A stretch of DNA of 64,000 nt from a virus, in IMG/VR virus record IMGVR_UViG_3300020472_000018, positions 1-64,000 of that record. One strand, given 5' to 3'. Below, in pieces: positions 59,010 through 64,000 of the stretch; positions within the stretch are counted from its first letter, which is position 1; each line of letters opens with the position of its first letter. The position numbers and the translations under genes are program-made. Below the pieces are notes generated by a model, which saw nothing but the letters and a program-made list of their open reading frames with translations, was not told the DNA's origin and did not search any database.

Positions 59010-59530
59010 GATTAGGAATTATGTGTTCTGGCAACGGAACCAACTTCGAGAACATAATTACAAATCCTAACTGCAATAAACATGAAGTAGTATTGATGAT
59101 ACACAATACAAAGAAGTGTGGTGCTATTGCAAGAGCAGCAAAATGGGGAATACCTCACTGTAGGGTTGCTCATAAAGATGAAGATCAAATGATAAAACTT
59201 TTTGAGGCATATCGTGTAGATCTTATCATACTAGCAGGTTATATGCGAGTATTAAAGAATCCATCTGCATTTCATTGTCCTATCATTAACGTGCATCCAT
59301 CATTACTACCAAAGTATAAAGGATTACATGCTGTTGAGCAAGCAATGGAGTCAGGTGATACTATTACTGGATGTACTGTTCACTATGTGAATGAAGAGTT
59401 AGATGGTGGAGAGATTATAATGCAAGGTGAGGTTCCTATATTACTTGATGATGATGTAGATTCATTAACTAAAGCTATACAACGTAAGGAGTATGCTATA
59501 CTACCAGTAGCGATTGATTCATTAGGATAA
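59006..59530 (+). CDS. purN: phosphoribosylglycinamide formyltransferase
   Basis: 174 residues, slightly shorter than bacterial PurN (about 190-210). Nucleotide-binding SGNGTNFENII near the start; the catalytic Asn and His in INVHPSLLPKYKG and the Asp in DGGEIIMQGEVPI are present. It transfers a formyl group from 10-formyl-THF to GAR in purine synthesis. Known as an auxiliary metabolic gene in cyanophages. Its stop codon is inside an ATAAATA late-type core at 59527. Confidence 0.85.
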   Translation: MRLGIMCSGNGTNFENIITNPNCNKHEVVLMIHNTKKCGAIARAAKWGIPHCRVAHKDEDQMIKLFEAYRVDLIILAGYMRVLKNPSAFHCPIINVHPSLLPKYKGLHAVEQAMESGDTITGCTVHYVNEELDGGEIIMQGEVPILLDDDVDSLTKAIQRKEYAILPVAIDSLG

Positions 59531-59533
59531 ATA
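59527..59533 (+). promoter_or_regulatory. late promoter core ATAAATA (contains purN stop codon)
   Basis: TAA of purN lies in ATAAATA; the next ATG is 22 bases after the core. Confidence 0.45.
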
Positions 59534-59555
59534 ATTTGACCTATTAGGTTATTTT

Positions 59556-59855
59556 ATGCTATCTACGCAATACCGTTTGAGACTAGCATCTATATGTAAA
59601 GATATAGGTGCTGGAGTTGAAGTAAGTTTAGACGATATGATCTGGGCAGAAAAATTAGCAAAGGCAAATACCGCAGCAAGAGGCATGTTACAGACTGCAA
59701 GAAGAATCAGTACAGACCCTACCGATTCTTTTCTGAATAGTTTGAATTTAGGAGACCCCGATTCAAACAATCACCGTAGGGGTTTTGGAGATCCACAAGA
59801 TGTTGTGGATTGGTTTCATCAAGAAAGATCAGACGATTGGAGGCAACGTGACTAA
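59556..59855 (+). CDS. small conserved helical protein, family member 2
   Basis: 99 residues. Residues 7-50 (YRLRLASICKDIGAGVEVSL, then MIWAEKLAKANTAARGML) align with the protein at 59848 (LRLTDIICRI, IWMNKLCERN, AGAML), so the two are tandem paralogues. The C-terminal half is Asp/Arg-rich (FGDPQDVVDWFHQERSDDWR). A late-type core lies upstream. Function unknown; recognised only as a type of small protein seen in cyanophages. Confidence 0.6.
   Translation: MLSTQYRLRLASICKDIGAGVEVSLDDMIWAEKLAKANTAARGMLQTARRISTDPTDSFLNSLNLGDPDSNNHRRGFGDPQDVVDWFHQERSDDWRQRD
59839..59843 (+). promoter_or_regulatory. Shine-Dalgarno GGAGG that fixes a GTG start
   Basis: GGAGG is 4 bases before GTG at 59848 but 13 bases before the in-frame ATG at 59857, so the GTG is favoured. 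The layout mirrors that of the TTG start at 56609. Confidence 0.5.
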
Positions 59856-60051
59856 GATGGCAAGAGGAGAAAAATTGAGATTAACAGATATTATCTGTAG
59901 AATCATAACAACTGATGGAACAGTTGATCTTAATGAGAGAATATGGATGAACAAACTATGTGAGCGTAATGATGAGGCAAAGGAACTAGCAGGTGCTATG
60001 CTTTGTCCTGATTTTTATGATCCTGATGGGATAGATCCTGCCTTCTACTAG
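59848..60051 (+). CDS. small conserved helical protein, family member 3
   Basis: 67 residues from the GTG (64 from the ATG at 59857). KMARGEKLRLTDIICRIITT, then VDLNERIWMNKLCERNDEAK, AGAMLCPDF. It is a close paralogue of the upstream protein over about 40 residues and shares the LRLT start with the one at 56609. It overlaps the upstream stop. Function unknown. Confidence 0.55.
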   Translation: MTKMARGEKLRLTDIICRIITTDGTVDLNERIWMNKLCERNDEAKELAGAMLCPDFYDPDGIDPAFY

Positions 60052-60097
60052 GCATAAATTTTTGTTAAGTGTAGTTGATGATACGAACACATTTACC

Positions 60098-60104
60098 ATA
60101 AATA
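60098..60104 (+). promoter_or_regulatory. late-type promoter core ATAAATA
   Basis: CCATAAATA in the gap after 60051. A GAGGAG ribosome-binding site and an ATG at 60128 follow, opening only a 10-codon reading frame; the first convincing gene starts at 60182. Confidence 0.4.
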
Positions 60105-60181
60105 ATGATAGAATCGAGGAGAACAAGATGATTCAAACTCCTTTGTTATGGGTCTACTAATTGTTGTTTACGGAGTTTTTT

Positions 60182-60334
60182 ATGCACAACTTAATACCGC
60201 ACAATCAGTTATCGGGATCAGAAGATATAGTTGATCCGCATAGCGATTTACTAGCAGAATACTATGAGTGCTTAATTGACTGCGAAGACACTGCTTCAAG
60301 TTGTAAACGAATATGTAAGGAGGTTTTAGTTTAA
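60182..60334 (+). CDS. 50-residue twin-CX3C peptide
   Basis: 50 residues: MHNLIPHNQLSGSEDIVDPH, then SDLLAEYYECLIDCEDTASS and CKRICKEVLV. Cysteines at 30, 34, 41 and 45 form CX3C-X6-CX3C, typical of a helical hairpin held by two disulphides or binding a metal. The ORF has a good GGAG site 6 bases before the ATG. Small proteins with Y-x-E-C-x3-C patterns exist in marine picocyanobacteria, but I cannot name the family. It sits in a 400-base region that otherwise looks regulatory. Confidence 0.6.
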   Translation: MHNLIPHNQLSGSEDIVDPHSDLLAEYYECLIDCEDTASSCKRICKEVLV

Positions 60335-60418
60335 GTCAAACTGCAAACTCTATTCAAGGATAACATGTTAATTCATTCACATCCACCTTAAGTAAACCTA
60401 TTTAAATCGAATATTAAG

Positions 60419-60454
60419 AAAACCCTTGACTTATTCAGTTAGGGGTTTTATAAT
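60419..60454 (+). promoter_or_regulatory. sigma70 promoter built into a 12-bp hairpin
   Basis: TTGACT (60426-60431), 17-base spacer, TATAAT (60449-60454), 7 bases before the ATG at 60461. The -35 box lies inside a perfect 12-bp stem (60419-60430 with 60438-60449, two G-T pairs, 7-base loop). The hairpin may also terminate upstream transcripts. The leader to the ATG would be nearly absent. Confidence 0.65.
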
Positions 60455-60460
60455 GTAAAT

Positions 60461-60991
60461 ATGGAAATAGAAGTATTTGATAATTATCTACCAGATCGAG
60501 AGTATTCTATTATTCACGATTGTATGTTAGGATATAATGATGGTGGAGATATTCATCATTCCTTTACTTGGAATTTTGTAGATCATATTGCATCATCACC
60601 TTGTCCAGATAAGTATTTTCAATTTATTCATATACTTTTTATGGATCATACCATATTAAGTCCATATTTTGATATAGTAAAACCTATTATTAAAAAGGAA
60701 TCTATGGTTGCACTTAATAGAATTAAATGTAATATGATTATTGGATCTGAAGAATTAAAAATCTTTAAGAACTCTTTTCATTGTGATGTTGCACCTAAAA
60801 CTGCTGAGAAGATAACAACTGCAATATACTATGTAAATAGTAATAATGGTTTTACATTATTTGAGGATGGTACTAAGGTGGAGAGTATTGGTAATCGTTT
60901 AGTTAAATTTACTGGTTATCTAAAGCATACTGGAACAACTTGTACTGATGCAAATCGTAGAGTATTAATTAACTTTAATTATTATACATAA
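60461..60991 (+). CDS. 2OG-Fe(II) oxygenase, tandem copy 1
   Basis: 176 residues. Iron ligands: H-x-D in NSFHCDVAPK, distal His in YLKHTGTTC, and the 2OG-binding Arg in NRRVLINFNYY. The intermediate strand TAIYYVNSNNGFTLFEDGTK and the turn KVESIGNRLVKF are typical for this family in phages. Its tandem neighbour is about 40% similar by eye in the C-terminal half. The promoter is 7 bases upstream, so the ATG may be read from a near-leaderless mRNA. Substrate unknown. Confidence 0.7.
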   Translation: MEIEVFDNYLPDREYSIIHDCMLGYNDGGDIHHSFTWNFVDHIASSPCPDKYFQFIHILFMDHTILSPYFDIVKPIIKKESMVALNRIKCNMIIGSEELKIFKNSFHCDVAPKTAEKITTAIYYVNSNNGFTLFEDGTKVESIGNRLVKFTGYLKHTGTTCTDANRRVLINFNYYT

Positions 60992-61530
60992 TGTCTGATA
61001 TTAAAATATATAATGATTTTTTGAGTGATGAAGAGTATTCGCCAATATATCAATACTTTCTTGATAATGAAAGAGGATTGAATGGTGATAGTGTCCCTTG
61101 GTATTGGGTAAATGGTGTTACTACAATGGGTGATGGTAACATACAGTTTATTAGTTTAGGATATGGAAATTATCAGATAACTAATATGACTATGTTTAGT
61201 GTTTTATCACCTATTATACATAAAATTAAACCAATAGCATTACATAGAGTTAAAGCTAATTTAACTTTAAGTAAACAACTACAACCCATTGATGAGGAAA
61301 AGATTTATCATGTGGATAATGATTTTTGTATTGAGAATAAAGGTGTAATGACTACAGGCATTTATTATGTTAATACAAATGATGGTTATACATTATTTGA
61401 GGATGGTACTAAAGTTGAAAGTGTTGCTAACAGATTTGTTACTTTTCCCTGCCATATTAAACATGGCGGTATGCCGTACAATAATGATAAGTTTGGGAGA
61501 AGAATTGTAGTAAACTTTAATTGGATATAG
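60991..61530 (+). CDS. 2OG-Fe(II) oxygenase, tandem copy 2
   Basis: 179 residues, starting on the last base of copy 1. H-x-D in YHVDNDFC, distal His in HIKHGGMPY, Arg in GRRIVVNFNW. The FEDGTKVES-x-x-NRFV segment is nearly the same as in copy 1 (YTLFEDGTKVESVANRFVTF). This is a recent-looking duplication of an oxygenase gene; diverged N-termini suggest different substrates or partners. Confidence 0.7.
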   Translation: MSDIKIYNDFLSDEEYSPIYQYFLDNERGLNGDSVPWYWVNGVTTMGDGNIQFISLGYGNYQITNMTMFSVLSPIIHKIKPIALHRVKANLTLSKQLQPIDEEKIYHVDNDFCIENKGVMTTGIYYVNTNDGYTLFEDGTKVESVANRFVTFPCHIKHGGMPYNNDKFGRRIVVNFNWI

Positions 61531-61557
61531 TTGTTTTTTATGATGTTTTATAGTAAA

Positions 61558-61735
61558 ATGGAAACTAATGCGTTACTTGATATGAATAACCCTTTAAGTC
61601 CAGTTAAGATGGTAAGAGAGTCTTATTCTAGGTACTTACAAAAGAACTTTACTGAGGTTCAAGTGCAGTTTGATGAAGAAGAACCTGCATGGATACCTTA
61701 CGATACTTTATTAGCAATGATGAGGAGAGTTGAAA

Positions 61736-61746
<11 letters not shown>
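61558..61746 (+). CDS. small unknown protein
   Basis: 62 residues from the ATG at 61558: METNALLDMNNPLSPVKMVR, then YLQKNFTEVQVQFDEEEPAW and a short helix. The frame is open from a TTG at 61531 and has ATGs at 61540 and 61543, so the start is uncertain. No family recognised. It overlaps the next gene by 11 bases. Confidence 0.5.
61722..61727 (+). promoter_or_regulatory. Shine-Dalgarno GAGGAG that fixes an ATG start
   Basis: GAGGAG is 8 bases before the ATG at 61736 but only 2 before the TTG at 61730, so the ATG is favoured. Confidence 0.5.
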
Positions 61747-63613
<1,867 letters not shown>

Positions 63614-63617
<4 letters not shown>

Positions 63618-63943
63618 AAAAAATATTATTTAATATTCATGAAGCAGTTTGGTGGGTAGTTGCTGAACTTGAAGATTGGTTATATCCATATAGAGATAGG
63701 GAAGTAACTCAACCTTTATGGGCAGAGAATTATGATGCTGATGTTAATGAATTAACATACCTTAAATCACAAATGGAATCTGCTAACCAGAGAATTGAGA
63801 GATTACAGAGTGAGATGATTTATGTTACGTCTGAAATACACAGTATAAATACTGGATTAAAAGAAAATCGAAATCCAAATCAATCCAATGAAGGACAAGA
63901 AGGCAGCGAAGCTATTGTTAAAGAGAGCAAAGAAACACCCTGA
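63614..63943 (+). CDS. unknown protein with coiled coil
   Basis: 109 residues. Residues 1-28 are aromatic and amphipathic (MKKILFNIHEAVWWVVAELE, DWLYPYRD); 45-85 form a likely coiled coil (LKSQMESANQRIERLQSEM); the tail is Asn/Glu-rich. No family recognised. It overlaps the cupin gene by 4 bases and the next ORF by more than 50 bases. Confidence 0.55.
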
Positions 63944-64000
63944 ATGGTATTCTAAGAAAGAGATTAAGTATGCTAAGATGGTAAAGAAAAGAATTAAAAT
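63888..64000 (+). CDS. small basic protein, partial at right end
   Basis: 37 residues visible before the window ends: MKDKKAAKLLLKRAKKHPEW, then YSKKEIKYAKMVKKRIK. Strongly basic and helical, with a K-x-x-P-x-x-Y-[ST] turn that I recall from small cyanophage proteins of unknown function. It starts inside the low-complexity 3' end of the preceding gene in another frame. Confidence 0.55.
   Translation, partial: MKDKKAAKLLLKRAKKHPEWYSKKEIKYAKMVKKRIK

Noticed and set aside
60128-60234. 10-codon ORF at 60128 and 28-codon hydrophobic ORF at 60148
   Set aside because: The first has a strong ribosome-binding site but is very short; the second has no good site and overlaps the 50-residue gene. Either could be a leader peptide, but the support is too weak for a gene call.

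Overview
The window looks like a contiguous piece of a T4-like cyanophage genome (marine cyanomyovirus, infecting Synechococcus or Prochlorococcus). The evidence is the T4-type core gene set (gp32, gp53, gp48, gp4, gp26, gp51, gp27, gp5), many late-promoter cores of the CTAAATA/ATAAATA type a short way upstream of virion genes, tightly packed genes with 1-8 base overlaps, AT-rich coding sequence, and host-derived metabolic genes typical of such phages: purN, pyrE, a ferredoxin-dependent bilin reductase, a flavin-dependent halogenase and several 2-oxoglutarate/Fe(II) oxygenases. No tRNA, insertion sequence or CRISPR array was seen.

Layout. Positions 1-551 hold the 3' end of gp32 and a terminator. 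Positions 540-3286 (minus strand) hold gp53, gp48, an unknown gene and the gp4 head-completion gene. A 34-base gap bounded by two mirrored late promoters then switches to the plus strand. Positions 3321-12353 carry a tube-fold baseplate protein, gp26 with a probable -1 frameshift into gp51, a pair of tape-measure-like proteins, gp27, gp5 and a separate spike-like protein. Positions 12354-48509 are a very large fibre and adhesin region of about 36 kb. It contains two giant beta-helix proteins, one ending in an S74 auto-chaperone. It also contains an array of collagen-like (Gly-X-Y) fibre genes built from re-used docking, WW and collagen modules, three copies of a promoter plus 130-residue-protein cassette, and two assembly-chaperone-like genes. 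A prolyl-4-hydroxylase-like oxygenase sits directly after the collagen array. The region ends with a 2142-residue protein (I9 propeptide, subtilisin-like protease, nine Calx-beta-like repeats) that appears to continue, after a frame change, into a 1053-residue cupredoxin-bearing protein.

Positions 48502-50823 (minus) hold two incomplete adenine methyltransferase genes flanking a 2OG oxygenase. A sigma70-type promoter at 50982-51009 starts the right-hand plus-strand region: a small gene and terminator, then an SF2 helicase, an unknown protein, a cytidylyltransferase, a flavin-dependent halogenase, a beta-class DNA methyltransferase, pyrE, a run of small unknown genes including one exported protein, purN, and members of a small paralogous family. 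After a leader region with a twin-CX3C peptide and a promoter built into a hairpin come two tandem 2OG oxygenases, a bilin reductase, a cupin/JmjC-like protein and unknown genes running off the right end.

Working together: the left and middle parts build the baseplate, hub, tape measure and an unusually elaborate adhesion apparatus. The 2OG oxygenases offer a plausible route to hydroxylated collagen-like fibres (inference). The right part supplies DNA modification, nucleotide synthesis and pigment-related functions expected early in infection.
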